Assembly (NCBI GenBank): GCA_025355105.1
Contig: JANYAE010000001.1
Coordinates: 54,556 to 118,555 of the forward strand
DNA from: Pseudomonadota bacterium
GTDB lineage: Bacteria > Pseudomonadota > Gammaproteobacteria > Steroidobacterales > Steroidobacteraceae
Length of the DNA: 64,000 nt
Direction: 5' to 3'
Part shown: piece by piece, positions 8,542 to 17,311 of the stretch
Layout of the letters: the number at the start of each line of letters is the position of its first letter
How positions within the stretch are numbered: the stretch's first letter is position 1
Translations under genes and position numbers: made by a program
Notes under the pieces: model-generated
What the model was told of the DNA's origin: nothing
Seen by the model: only the letters and a program-made list of their open reading frames with translations
Databases searched by the model: none

Positions 8542-9279
8542 CTAGCGAGGCGGCACCTCGGCCGCCAGCACCTGCGGCAGCAGCACGAACCGGAAGCCTT
8601 TCGCCTCGAGGCCGTCGACGATCCGCGGCAAGGCCTCCGCGGTGTGCCAGCCGCGCCCGTTGACGTGGAAGATCAACACGTCGCCGGGACGGGTGCGCGC
8701 CAGCGTCTGCGCCACCAGCCGGTCGGCATCGACGCTTGGCGCCGGGTCGCCCTCTGCCCACCGCCAGTGCACGATCCGGTAGCCGAGCCCGCGCACGATC
8801 GCGACCGTGCGCTCGTCGGCGTTGCCGCCCGGGAAGCGGAACAGCGTCGGGTGGTGCCCGGTCACGTGCGCGATCATGGCGTCGGCGCGCTCGACCTCCG
8901 CGCGCACGCGCGCGTCGTCGAGCAGCCGCATGTCCTGCGGATGGCTCCACGAGTGGTTCTCGATCGCCACGAACGGATGCTGCGCCAGCGCGCGCACCTC
9001 CGCGGCGTTATCGCGCGCGAAGCGACCAGCCATGAACACCGTGAACGGGATCCGCCGTCCGACGAGGAACTCGACGATGCCCTGGTCGAGGTGCATGCGC
9101 TCCACCGCCTGGCAGGCGTCGAAGCTCAGCGCGACGACGCGCTCGCGGGTCGCGAGTCGCGTCACGATGCCAGGCGGCACGATCTCCGGCGCCGTGGCGG
9201 CGGCGGCCGGTGGCCGGCCGATGCTGATACTGAGCAGCATCGCGGCGCCGAGCCGCAGCGCGCTCACGTGGCGCGCCAC
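8542..9279 (-). CDS. Polysaccharide deacetylase (NodB domain) family protein
   Basis: A 245-residue exported NodB-homology protein. A hydrophobic leader (AAMLLSISIGRPPAAAA) precedes the domain. Motif 1 is SFDACQ, motif 2 is HSWSHP (the two metal-binding histidines), motif 3 is LFRFPGGN, and VLIFHVNGRGWHT covers motif 5. Motif 1 has a single Asp followed by Ala where chitin and peptidoglycan deacetylases carry two Asp residues. A subgroup with TFDAC is known, so the protein may still be active. The start is a GTG at 9279 that overlaps the GNAT gene by 16 bases; a later GTG (codon 5) is possible. It is last in a DUF4404-GNAT-deacetylase run. Confidence 0.8.
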   Translation of the reverse strand: MARHVSALRLGAAMLLSISIGRPPAAAATAPEIVPPGIVTRLATRERVVALSFDACQAVERMHLDQGIVEFLVGRRIPFTVFMAGRFARDNAAEVRALAQHPFVAIENHSWSHPQDMRLLDDARVRAEVERADAMIAHVTGHHPTLFRFPGGNADERTVAIVRGLGYRIVHWRWAEGDPAPSVDADRLVAQTLARTRPGDVLIFHVNGRGWHTAEALPRIVDGLEAKGFRFVLLPQVLAAEVPPR

Positions 9280-9773
9280 TCGCTGCGCAGGATCGACATG
9301 ATGCAGCGGTCGGCGCGCGAACCGTCGGCCATCCGGTAGGCCTGGCGCAGCAGCCCGTCCTCGCGCATGCCGGCGCGCCGGTAGACGTGCCTGGCGCGCT
9401 CGTTGTGCGTGAACACGTCGAGCCAGAGTCGCTCGTTCGCCGTCGAGGCGAAAACCCAGTCGATGACTGCGGCGAGGAACGGCTGCCCGAAGCCGCTGCC
9501 TGGCTGGGTCACGCAGATGCGCTTGAGCTTGGCCCCCTCATGCGGATCGTTGAGCGGCTGCAGGATCGCGAAGCCCTCAGGCTCGCCAGCCGGCCGGGCG
9601 CCGACGAGGTAGCGCGTGTCCGGCCGGGCGAGCGCGGCGGCGTGTTCCTCGTGGCTCCAGCGCGCGGTCAACCGCTCGTAGCCCGGCAGGCGCTCGGTGG
9701 CCCAGACGAAGTCGATATCCGCCGCGGTCGCCGCCCGCAACAGCGCGACCCGGTCCGTCGCGGCCCGCGCCAC
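9264..9773 (-). CDS. GNAT family N-acetyltransferase
   Basis: A 169-residue acetyltransferase that transfers an acetyl group from acetyl-CoA to an unknown amine. The acetyl-CoA-binding region is KRICVTQPGSGFGQPFLAAV, a variant of the Q/RxxGxG/A signature, and the C-terminal RARHVYRRAGMREDGLLRQ is the usual last strand and helix of small-molecule acetyltransferases. The GTG start at 9773 lies three bases after the DUF4404 stop. The reading frame overlaps the next gene by 16 bases, which indicates co-translation. Confidence 0.83.
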   Translation of the reverse strand: MARAATDRVALLRAATAADIDFVWATERLPGYERLTARWSHEEHAAALARPDTRYLVGARPAGEPEGFAILQPLNDPHEGAKLKRICVTQPGSGFGQPFLAAVIDWVFASTANERLWLDVFTHNERARHVYRRAGMREDGLLRQAYRMADGSRADRCIMSILRSEWRAT

Positions 9774-9776
9774 GAC

Positions 9777-10025
9777 TCAGATCCCGGCCTTGCCCAGCAG
9801 ATCACCGACCTGGCGCAAGGTCGCCGCCACCGCCGGGTGGTCGGCCTCGAAACGCACCGCAAGCGCCTCGATGCCGCCGGCCGTGGCAGGCGCCGCGAGC
9901 CCGAGCCGTTCGATGTCAGCGACGACGACGCCGAGCAGGCGGCGCGACTCGCCGTCGAGAGTTGCTGCCCGGGCGAGTTCCTCGTGCAGGCCCTGCAGCA
10001 GGGAATTGAGCTGTTCATTGGACAT
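9777..10025 (-). CDS. DUF4404 family protein
   Basis: An 82-residue, mostly helical, soluble protein. It begins MSNEQLNSLLQGLHEELARA and ends in the paired helices FEADHPAVAATLRQVGDLLGKAGI, the layout of the short DUF4404 family. It has no signal peptide or membrane segment, and its function is unknown. It is the first gene of a minus-strand run with the GNAT protein (3 bases apart). Confidence 0.75.
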   Translation of the reverse strand: MSNEQLNSLLQGLHEELARAATLDGESRRLLGVVVADIERLGLAAPATAGGIEALAVRFEADHPAVAATLRQVGDLLGKAGI

Positions 10026-10160
10026 GGACCACTCCCGGAACCGGCGAAGACGCCCGCTGATTCTACGTGATCCCGGGCACTCGCCCGCGGCCGACCCAAT
10101 GAACAGGGGCGGGCCCAGCGGGCGCCCGCCCCTGCCGAGACCCCGCTCGGAGCCGACCCT

Positions 10161-10613
10161 CTACTGGATCGCGATCTCGATCGGTTTCGGCATCGCAGCG
10201 ACCACCTTCGGAATGTGAACCGTCAGCACGCCGTCCGCGCATTCGGCGCGGATCTTCGCGACGTCCACGTTCTCTGGCAGGCTGAAAGTGCGGACGAACT
10301 TGCCGTAGAACGTCTCGATCCGATGCACCGTGTCCTTCTTCTCGTCGACGGCGAACTTGCGTTCGCCGCGGATCTTCAATAGACCGTCGACGACGTCGAT
10401 CTTGACGTCTTCCTTCTTGACCTCCGGCAGCTCGGCCTTGACGAGGAATTCGTCCTTCCTTTCGATGATGTCGGCATTCGGACGCCACTCGGCAGTGATG
10501 TCGAGCTTCCGCGGCCATGCGATACGCGGCATGAAATCGCCGCTGAAGAACGGCTCAAACCGATCCAGGTGGCCTTCGAACGCTTTTACAGGGAACAGAT
10601 CGCGGGCAAGCAT
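10161..10613 (-). CDS. Hsp20/alpha-crystallin small heat-shock protein
   Basis: A 150-residue ATP-independent holdase chaperone. The alpha-crystallin domain covers roughly residues 40-140. It contains FLVKAELPEVKKEDVKI, the central LLKIRGERK, the FSLPENVD turn and the signature ADGVLTVHIPK near the end. The short C-terminal tail PIEIAIQ carries an IxI-type motif, which in this family docks neighbouring subunits. A strong ribosome-binding site (AAGGAGG) lies 5 bases before the ATG. I found no clear sigma-32 promoter or ROSE-type thermometer hairpin in the 200 bases upstream. Confidence 0.93.
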   Translation of the reverse strand: MLARDLFPVKAFEGHLDRFEPFFSGDFMPRIAWPRKLDITAEWRPNADIIERKDEFLVKAELPEVKKEDVKIDVVDGLLKIRGERKFAVDEKKDTVHRIETFYGKFVRTFSLPENVDVAKIRAECADGVLTVHIPKVVAAMPKPIEIAIQ

Positions 10614-10812
10614 GGCATCCTCCTTCGCCCCACCCCCTGCGGCAGTTGTAGCCGCGTCGTCTTGGGTGGACAGCGAAAGCGTGCGCTCACCGAGCGCTCG
10701 CCGCCATTGGCACAGTGGCGATATAACTAGGCAATTGCCCGCGCGAAATCGCGAGCGGCGCGACTCGCCGGACGTGGTGAATCAAGCGCTTGCGCGAGGT
10801 CGGCGCCCGGCG

Positions 10813-11406
10813 CTACAAGGCCGCGAAGGCGCGCGCAGTGGCGCTCCAGGCCGGCGCGCGCGCCAGCGCCGCGATGACGTCGTCGGGCGTCGCGACGACT
10901 TGCCACATCGACAGATGCCGCTGGTCCATGAAGCGCTCGCGCACCGCGGCGGCCAACAGCTCGAGGAGCGGCGCGAAGTAGTCCCGCGTGTTGACGAGCA
11001 CGATCGGGCCGAGGAACACGCCGAGGCGCTTCAGCGTGATTGCTTCGAGCAACTCCTCGAGCGTGCCGCAGCCGCCGGGCAACGCGACCACGGCCTCACT
11101 GCGCGACAGCATCAGGTGCTTGCGCGTGCGCATGTCCTCGACGACGTGCAGCTCCGTGAGCCCGCCGTGGGAGACCTCGAGGTCGCTGAGCAAGCGCGGC
11201 AAGACACCGATCACGCGGCCGCCGCGCGCGAGCGCGCCGTCGGCCAGAGCGCCCATCGAGCCGATCCGGCTGCCGCCGTAGACGACGGGCCGCCCGTCGT
11301 CCGCTAGCAGCTCGCCCAGACGTCGCGCCGCGGCGTGGTATTCGGCGTCGCAGCTGCTGCTCGAAGCGCAGTAGACGCACACCGCGCGCGCCAGTCGCTC
11401 GCTCAT
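10813..11406 (-). CDS. LOG family protein (TIGR00730 type)
   Basis: A 197-residue Rossmann-fold protein of the LOG family, once annotated as lysine decarboxylase. Members are nucleoside 5'-monophosphate phosphoribohydrolases that release free bases such as cytokinins. The diagnostic motif PGGxGTxxE is present as PGGCGTLEE, and the upstream VYGGSRIGSMGALADGAL and MRTRKHLM complete the active-site pattern. The ATG at 11406 gives the family N-terminus (RAVCVYCASSS); the frame is open further upstream but with unrelated sequence. It is divergent from the membrane-protein gene at 11482. Confidence 0.87.
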   Translation of the reverse strand: MSERLARAVCVYCASSSSCDAEYHAAARRLGELLADDGRPVVYGGSRIGSMGALADGALARGGRVIGVLPRLLSDLEVSHGGLTELHVVEDMRTRKHLMLSRSEAVVALPGGCGTLEELLEAITLKRLGVFLGPIVLVNTRDYFAPLLELLAAAVRERFMDQRHLSMWQVVATPDDVIAALARAPAWSATARAFAAL

Positions 11407-11481
11407 CGCTCGGCCCTGCCACAAAGGACGGGGCGCCATTCTAGCGAATGCCGGCTGCACGGCGCGGCGCATAATGTTGGC

Positions 11482-12543
11482 ATGGGCGACGACTCCCTCC
11501 TGCGCGGCGCCTGGCGCGCTTTTGCCGGCCCGCCGCTCTGGCTCGTGGCGTTCACGACCGTCGTGCTCGCGATCGGCGACGCGGGCGGGCTGCTCGGCAT
11601 CCCGCTGCTGATCATCGGCGCGTCGTGGATCTGGACCTATGCCTACCTGCTGGTCGTGGCGACCGCGCACGGGCTGCCGCTGCCGGTGCTCGCGGTCGAG
11701 AACGCCAATCCGTGGCATGAGCCGCGTCCCTTGCTGCAACTCGCGCTGCTGGCGATCGCCGCCAGCCTCGCGTCGTGGTTATCGCAGCACGTCGGCCGGT
11801 GGGCAGCCGTGGCGGTCGGCGTCGTGTCGCTGTTCAGCTTCCCCGCCTCGCTCGCGCTGCTCGCCGTCGAGGGTGAGGCGCTGCGCGCGCTGTCGCCGCT
11901 GGCCATCGCGCGCGTCGCGACGGGACTCGGCGTGCGCTACCTCGGGCTGCTGGCGCTCGGCGCGGCCTATGGCGCCCTCGCCGCCGCGCTCGACAGGGTA
12001 CTGCCGCGGATCGTCGTCATCGCGATCGACCAGCTGCTGTTGTGCTCGCTGGCCACGGCGCTCGGCACGGCGCTGTACGCGCGCCGCCACCAGCTCGGAC
12101 TCGACGCGTGGCACGCGCCGGAACATGCCGCTGCACGCGACGCGCGGCTCGCCGAGCGCGAGCGCGCGGCGCTCGCCGAGGAGCTCTACGGGCTCGTCCG
12201 CGCCCGGCATGCGGAGCTCGCCTGGACGCGCGCGAGCGCATGGCTCGCGACCGAGGGGCGGGATCCGGAGGCGACGCGCTGGCTGCGCGACCGGGCGCTC
12301 AGCTGGGCCGAGCCGCCCTTCGCCGATCGCCTCACGGAGGAACTCGTCGCGCGCCTGATCGCCCTCGGCCGGCGCGGCGAGGCGCTCGACGAGGTCGAAG
12401 CCTGCTGGCGACGCGGCGGCCGCTGCGTCCCGGGCAACTACCGCGACCGTGACGTGCTCGAAGGCGTCGCCCGCGAGCTCAGGCGCGACGCCGCGCTCGA
12501 GCGACTGAAGGCCGAGCACAGCGCCGGCGCCGCGGCAGGCTGA
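11482..12543 (+). CDS. Membrane protein with C-terminal soluble helical domain, unknown function
   Basis: A 353-residue protein. The N-terminal half has about five or six membrane segments (around residues 17-60, 85-125, 140-170 and 185-215), with VFGxxF-like segments replaced by LLGIPLLIIGASWIW and SLFSFPASLALLAV. The overall pattern recalls DUF4013-like proteins. The C-terminal third (residues about 230-353) is charged and helical, with a repeat-like layout (RDPEATRWLRDRAL, then LIALGRRGEALDEVEACWRRG) that may be degenerate TPR. I do not recognise a specific family. The start at 11482 was chosen because the preceding in-frame residues overlap the divergent LOG-gene start. Confidence 0.65.
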   Translation: MGDDSLLRGAWRAFAGPPLWLVAFTTVVLAIGDAGGLLGIPLLIIGASWIWTYAYLLVVATAHGLPLPVLAVENANPWHEPRPLLQLALLAIAASLASWLSQHVGRWAAVAVGVVSLFSFPASLALLAVEGEALRALSPLAIARVATGLGVRYLGLLALGAAYGALAAALDRVLPRIVVIAIDQLLLCSLATALGTALYARRHQLGLDAWHAPEHAAARDARLAERERAALAEELYGLVRARHAELAWTRASAWLATEGRDPEATRWLRDRALSWAEPPFADRLTEELVARLIALGRRGEALDEVEACWRRGGRCVPGNYRDRDVLEGVARELRRDAALERLKAEHSAGAAAG

Positions 12544-12594
12544 GCGCAGCCGCGGGCAATTGCGGCGCCGCCGCGATCCCGTCAGACTTCCCGC

Positions 12595-13965
12595 ATGACA
12601 CTCAGCGTCCTCGACATCTTCAAGATCGGCATCGGCCCGTCGAGCTCCCACACCATGGGTCCGATGAACGCCGCGCGCCGCTTCGTGCTCGACCTCGTCG
12701 ACAAGGGCCAGCTCGCGCGCACGACGCAGGTCGGCGTGCAGCTCTACGGGTCGCTGGCGCTGACCGGCCGCGGCCACTGCACCGATCGCGCCGTGCTGCT
12801 CGGCCTCGAAGGCCACGCGCCGGAGGGCCTGGACCCCGCGATCGTCGAGCCGACGCTGGAGCGCATCCGCGCGAGCTCGCGACTGCGCCTCGCCGGCACC
12901 AAGGAGATCGCCTTCGACGAGCCGATGGACCTGCTGTGGCACCGCGATCAGACGCTGCCAGGCCACTCCAACGGAATGCGTTTCACGGCCTTGGATGCCG
13001 CCCGCACCGTGCTCTGCCGCGAGGAGTACTACTCGATCGGCGGCGGGTTTGTCGCGCGCGCCGACGAGCTCGACACGCCGGCCGCAGCGGCCGCGGCGAT
13101 CCAGGTCCCGTTCCCGTTCGAGTCGGCCGGCGAGCTCCTCGACAAGGCGCGCGCGAGCGGCCTCGACCTGCACGAGCTCGTGCTGGCGAACGAGGCCGCC
13201 TACCGGCAGCCGGCGGCGACGCGCGCCGCGCTGCTCAACATCTGGGCGATCATGCAGGCCTGCATCGAGCGCGGCTTCCATGCGCAGGGCCTGCTGCCGG
13301 GCGTGCTCAAGTTACGGCGCCGTGCGCCGAAGCTCTATCGGCAGCTGACCGAGACCGGCAGCGCCTCACCGATGGCGGCGATGGACTGGGTCAACGCGTT
13401 CGCGCTGGCCGTCAACGAGGAGAACGCCGCGGGCGGCCGCATCGTCACGGCGCCGACCAACGGCGCGGCGGGCATCGTCCCCGCGGTTATGAGCTACTAC
13501 CGGCGCTTCGAGCCGGGCGGCTCCGACGAGGGCGTGTTGCGTTTCCTGCTGGTCGGCGGTGCGATCGGCATGCTCTATAAGAAGAATGCCTCGATCTCGG
13601 GCGCCGAGATGGGCTGCCAGGGCGAAGTCGGCGTCGCCTGCTCGATGGCCGCCGGCGGCATCGTGGCGGCCCTCAACGGCACCAACGAGCAGATCGAGAA
13701 CGCCGCCGAGATCGGCATGGAGCACAACCTCGGGCTGACCTGCGATCCGATCGCCGGACTCGTGCAGATTCCGTGCATCGAGCGCAATGCGATGGGCGCG
13801 GTCAAGGCGATCAACGCCGCGCGGCTCGCGATGCGGGGCGACGGCACGCACAAGGTCACGCTGGACCAGGTCATCGCAACCATGCGCCAGACGGGCGAGG
13901 ACATGTCGGCGATCTACAAGGAGACCTCGCAGGGAGGTCTCGCGGTCAACGTCCCCGAGTGCTGA
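12595..13965 (+). CDS. sdaA: L-serine ammonia-lyase (L-serine deaminase), single chain
   Basis: A 456-residue iron-sulfur enzyme that converts L-serine to pyruvate and ammonia. The N-terminal beta domain opens with [12 protein letters not shown]. The alpha domain holds the catalytic cluster region: [20 protein letters not shown], then [18 protein letters not shown]. These supply the conserved cysteines that bind the 4Fe-4S cluster, with one iron open to substrate. The length and the fusion of both domains match the SdaA/SdaB type of Escherichia coli rather than the two-subunit Gram-positive type. It begins 51 bases after the membrane-protein gene. It links amino-acid breakdown to pyruvate, next door to PEP carboxylase. 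Confidence 0.95.
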   Translation: MTLSVLDIFKIGIGPSSSHTMGPMNAARRFVLDLVDKGQLARTTQVGVQLYGSLALTGRGHCTDRAVLLGLEGHAPEGLDPAIVEPTLERIRASSRLRLAGTKEIAFDEPMDLLWHRDQTLPGHSNGMRFTALDAARTVLCREEYYSIGGGFVARADELDTPAAAAAAIQVPFPFESAGELLDKARASGLDLHELVLANEAAYRQPAATRAALLNIWAIMQACIERGFHAQGLLPGVLKLRRRAPKLYRQLTETGSASPMAAMDWVNAFALAVNEENAAGGRIVTAPTNGAAGIVPAVMSYYRRFEPGGSDEGVLRFLLVGGAIGMLYKKNASISGAEMGCQGEVGVACSMAAGGIVAALNGTNEQIENAAEIGMEHNLGLTCDPIAGLVQIPCIERNAMGAVKAINAARLAMRGDGTHKVTLDQVIATMRQTGEDMSAIYKETSQGGLAVNVPEC

Positions 13966-13980
13966 GCGCGCAGCGGCCGC

Positions 13981-14151
13981 TCAGCGCGACGCCGGTCCGC
14001 GCAGCCTCGGCACCGGCACCGCCTGCGGACGCGGGCTGGCGGCCAGGTGGCGTCGCCAGCGGATGCTCTGCACCACCCCGGCATACAACAGCCACACCGC
14101 GCTCTCGGGCGTCATCACGGGGTGCTGATCAGAGCGGCGTTCAGGCTTCAC
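13981..14151 (-). CDS. Possible small basic protein
   Basis: A 56-codon frame starting at a GTG with GGAGG six bases upstream. The middle contains [18 protein letters not shown], a short hydrophobic stretch followed by basic residues, so a small membrane-associated peptide is conceivable. It lies between the convergent sdaA and ppc genes. The ribosome-binding site is the only positive evidence and the composition could be chance. Confidence 0.22.
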   Translation of the reverse strand: MKPERRSDQHPVMTPESAVWLLYAGVVQSIRWRRHLAASPRPQAVPVPRLRGPASR

Positions 14152-14255
14152 GGTAACCTCCGGGCTACCGTCCATGGATCGGCCGCCCGGGACCGGGCTT
14201 GAGCACGCCGGCGCTCGCTCGCCGAAACCGTGACCGGCTACGCGCCGCGATGCGG

Positions 14256-16976
14256 CTAGCTAGTCGCCTGCAGCCCCTGCGCGATGCCGGCGATGCTGGC
14301 GATCAGCGCGTCCTGCAGGTCGAAGTCCTGGCGATCCGTGGCCCGCCAGCGCCGCAGCAGGTCGATCTGCATCAGGTGCATCGGGTCAACATAGGGATTT
14401 CGCAGCTTCATCGCCCGCTGGATGGCCGGCTCGCCGTCGAGCAGTCGTCGCTCGCCCCGCAGTCGCAGCAACCAGTCGCGGGTCCGATCGTACTCGGCGC
14501 GCACGGTCACGAAGTGCTGGCGCTGCGCCGGCGCCGCGAGTTCGGCGTACCAGGCCGCAATGTCCATATCCGCGACGGCAAGGCCGAACTCGACCTCGTC
14601 GAGCAGCAGACCGAGAAATGACCAGTGGGCGTGCATGCGCTCGAGCACCGCGGCGCCGTGGGTCGCGGCGGCGGCGTCGAGCCCCGACCCGATCCCGAAC
14701 CAGGCCGGCAGCAGGTGGCGGCTCTGGCTCCAGGCGAAGCCCCACGGCACGGCGCGCAGCGCTTCGAGTCCCGAGCGACCGCCCCGCGTCGCCGGGCGCG
14801 AGCCGATCTGCATCCGCTCGATGACGTCGATCGGCGTGGCGTCGCGGAAGTACTGGTGAAAGCCCTCGGACTCGTGCACCAGCCCGCGGTAGGCCGTTCG
14901 GCTCGCGGCCGCCAGCGTGTCGAACGCCGCGACGAACACCGGCTCAGGCGCCGGGCGGTCCGGTCGCCCGGCGAGCACCTGCATCGCGCCGCCGAGCGAC
15001 TGCTCGAGGCTGCGCATCGCGATCGGACGCAGCGCATAGCTCTGGTTGATGACCTCACCCTGCTCGGTGACCCGCAGCACTCCCTGGAAGCTGCCGGGCG
15101 GTGCGCTCTTGAGGATCGTCTCGATGCGGTTGGTGCCCCGCCCGGTCGCGCTGCCGCGACCGTGGAACACGGTGAGCACGACGCCGGCATCCGCGGCTGC
15201 CGCGGCGAGCGTCTCCTGGGCACGGTGCAACGCCCATCGGGAGGCAGCGAAGCCGCTCTCCTTGTTGCTATCGGCATAGCCGATCATCACCGCCTGGCGG
15301 TCGCCGCGCGCCGCCACGTGGCGGCGGTAGATCGGTTCGGCGAGCAGCGTGCGCAGCGTCGCGCCGCAGCCGTCAAGCGCATCGACCGACTCGAACAGCG
15401 GCGCGACGTCGAGCGGCACCTCGCCGACGCGTTTGTCGACCATCTCGGCCCAACGCGCCAGCAACAGCACGGCGAGCACATCGTCCGGGCCGTTGGTGCC
15501 GCTGACGACGTAGTCGCCGATCGCCTCGCGGCCGTGCCGGTGCCGTCCGTGCATCAGCTGCTCGAAGACGGCGAGCGTGCGCCGGCCGACGGCATCGAGC
15601 GGATGCGAAGGGCCTTCATCGCGCTCCAGCGCGAGCCGCACGCGCTCGAGCCGCTCGGCGGCCGAGCGGGCGGCGAACTCCGCTTCGCCGAGTCCCTGCC
15701 CGACCACCGCGCGGTGCACGTCGGCGTGCTGGCGCACGTCCAGCGTCGCGAGGTGGAAGCCGAACGTGCCGACCCGGCGCAGCAGGCGTTCGACGTGGAA
15801 CAGGCCGGCGCGCGCGCCCTTGTTGGTGGCCAGGCTCTCGGCCATGACCTGCACGTCGGCGAGGAACTGGCCGGCGTTTTCGTAGTGATTCGGCCGTCCG
15901 TCGTAGGTATTGCGCAGGCGCGCGGCGAGCTGTGCGCAGAACTGCCGGTAGGGCATCCGGTCGTGCCGCGCCGGCGCACCCTGCTGCGCCGCTGGCATCA
16001 GCGTCGCGTAGTCGTCGATGCGCGATTGCAGTGCCTTGGACACGCCGACCCGGCTCGCGCTCTGCGACAGCCGCTCGCCCAGCCGCTGCACCTCGATGAA
16101 GTAGGCATTGACGATCACCAGCTGCTGGCGCTGCAAGGTCTCGCGAATGGTCTTGGCATGCACGTCCGGCGCGCCGTCCATGTCGCCGCCGACCCACGAT
16201 CCGAAGCGCAGCACGCGCGGCAGCTCACGCGCCGTCAGCGTCGCGCCGCAGCTCTTCTCGATCGACGCCGCCAGCTCTTCGTAGAAGCCGGGAAGGATGC
16301 GGTAGAGGATCTCGGCGAGGAAGAACAACACGTGCTCGCGCTCGTCGGCGACGGTCAGCCGCTCGCGCGGGTGTTCCTCGGTCTGCCAGCCGGAAGTGAG
16401 CTCGGTCCGGATCTGCTCCCAGGTCGCGCGCCGTTCACTCGGCGTGATCGACGGGTCAAGTCGATCGAGCAGCAGTTCGGCGATCTGCTGCTGCTTGCGC
16501 AGGATCGTGCGCCGCGTCGATTCGGTCGGATGGGCGGTGAACACCGGGTAGATGCAGACCCTCGACAGCAGTCCGCGCACGTCGGCGAGCGTGCAGCCGT
16601 CCTTGACGAGGCGCGTCAGCGCGTCGTCCAGGCCGCCCGGCTGCGGCTGCGCCGAGTTGTTGAGGTATTCGCGCCGCCGCCGGATGCGGTGCACTTTCTC
16701 GGCGAGGTTGACGACGTGGAACCAGGTTGAAAAGGCGCGCACCAGGTCGCGCGCCTCGCGCGGATCGCGGTCGCGGGTGCGGGCGAGCAGCTCCGCCTCG
16801 CCACCCTCAACGCCTTCGCGGCGCTGGATCGCCGCGACCCGATCGCCCTCGACGAGGTCGAACCGTTCCCGGCCGCACTGCTCGAGCAGGATCTCGCCGA
16901 CCAGCGCCCCGAGGGCATGCACGTCCTCGCGCAGCGGCGCGTCCTTGGCGGGGAATTGGATGTTCTGGCGGTACAT
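14256..16976 (-). CDS. ppc: Phosphoenolpyruvate carboxylase
   Basis: A 906-residue enzyme that carboxylates PEP with bicarbonate to oxaloacetate, the anaplerotic feed to the TCA cycle. The catalytic-histidine motif VFTAHPTES is present near residue 145. GYADSNKESG and FHGRGSATGRG form the second and third active-site segments, and VTEQGEVI follows. The glycine-rich loop reads GRGSATGRGT where the E. coli enzyme has GRGGTVGRGG, so the second glycine of each pair is replaced. The C-terminus is conserved (LRNPYVDPMHLMQIDLLRR). The ATG at 16976 was chosen for its family-like N-terminus (FPAKDAPLREDVHALG); upstream in-frame sequence is unlike the family. It is transcribed away from the TonB-dependent receptor. 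Confidence 0.95.
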   Translation of the reverse strand: MYRQNIQFPAKDAPLREDVHALGALVGEILLEQCGRERFDLVEGDRVAAIQRREGVEGGEAELLARTRDRDPREARDLVRAFSTWFHVVNLAEKVHRIRRRREYLNNSAQPQPGGLDDALTRLVKDGCTLADVRGLLSRVCIYPVFTAHPTESTRRTILRKQQQIAELLLDRLDPSITPSERRATWEQIRTELTSGWQTEEHPRERLTVADEREHVLFFLAEILYRILPGFYEELAASIEKSCGATLTARELPRVLRFGSWVGGDMDGAPDVHAKTIRETLQRQQLVIVNAYFIEVQRLGERLSQSASRVGVSKALQSRIDDYATLMPAAQQGAPARHDRMPYRQFCAQLAARLRNTYDGRPNHYENAGQFLADVQVMAESLATNKGARAGLFHVERLLRRVGTFGFHLATLDVRQHADVHRAVVGQGLGEAEFAARSAAERLERVRLALERDEGPSHPLDAVGRRTLAVFEQLMHGRHRHGREAIGDYVVSGTNGPDDVLAVLLLARWAEMVDKRVGEVPLDVAPLFESVDALDGCGATLRTLLAEPIYRRHVAARGDRQAVMIGYADSNKESGFAASRWALHRAQETLAAAAADAGVVLTVFHGRGSATGRGTNRIETILKSAPPGSFQGVLRVTEQGEVINQSYALRPIAMRSLEQSLGGAMQVLAGRPDRPAPEPVFVAAFDTLAAASRTAYRGLVHESEGFHQYFRDATPIDVIERMQIGSRPATRGGRSGLEALRAVPWGFAWSQSRHLLPAWFGIGSGLDAAAATHGAAVLERMHAHWSFLGLLLDEVEFGLAVADMDIAAWYAELAAPAQRQHFVTVRAEYDRTRDWLLRLRGERRLLDGEPAIQRAMKLRNPYVDPMHLMQIDLLRRWRATDRQDFDLQDALIASIAGIAQGLQATS

Positions 16977-17165
16977 CGCGGGGGCGGCAGGGCGGTCGCT
17001 TCGGGGGTCTAGCCTGATGATATCAGGCAGCCTTGCCGAGCATGTTGCGAGCCTGCAACAGGTCTGGCGGACGTGGCGCAAAACGACCTGAAACATGGGG
17101 CGCCGCTGGGTATTCGGCACCGTCGGGAAGCGCCGCCGAAGCCGTCGCTTGAGCTGACAGTCGCG

Positions 17166-17195
17166 TTGCAGCTACAGGAAAGCCGGTGCTATCCT
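17166..17195 (+). promoter_or_regulatory. Candidate promoter of the TonB-dependent receptor
   Basis: TTGCAG (17166-17171) and TATCCT (17190-17195) are separated by 18 bases. They resemble sigma-70 boxes and lie about 120 bases upstream of the receptor start. The boxes are imperfect and are supported mainly by position and by the adjoining palindrome. Confidence 0.35.
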
Positions 17196-17205
17196 CGAAA
17201 CCAGG

Positions 17206-17215
17206 TTGTATACAA
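17206..17215. promoter_or_regulatory. TTGTATACAA palindrome, possible GntR-type operator
   Basis: A perfect 10-base palindrome 10 bases downstream of the candidate -10 box, where a bound repressor would block transcription of the receptor. Sites of the form TTGTATACAA or TGGTATACCA are typical for FadR-subfamily GntR regulators. No GntR regulator is encoded in this window, so the assignment is inference. Confidence 0.45.
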
Positions 17216-17311
17216 TCCAGCCGACATGCCAGGGAGGCCGCGGGGGCGGCCGACTACGACATGCGCCGATCGGTCCCCGACAGAAGACCCACTACACCAC
17301 GCGAGGGAGCC

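Larger units (their letters stand above)
16977..17311. other. Divergent intergenic region, ppc and TonB receptor
   Basis: A 335-base gap carrying regulatory sequence for both neighbours, including the promoter and palindrome listed separately. The ppc-proximal part contains the short AT-rich stretch CCTGATGATATCAGG (17012-17026), a 6-base inverted repeat around GAT. I see no gene in it. Confidence 0.5.

Noticed and set aside
10614..10812. Heat-shock promoter or RNA thermometer before Hsp20
   Set aside because: No sigma-32 boxes or hairpin hiding the ribosome-binding site could be found.
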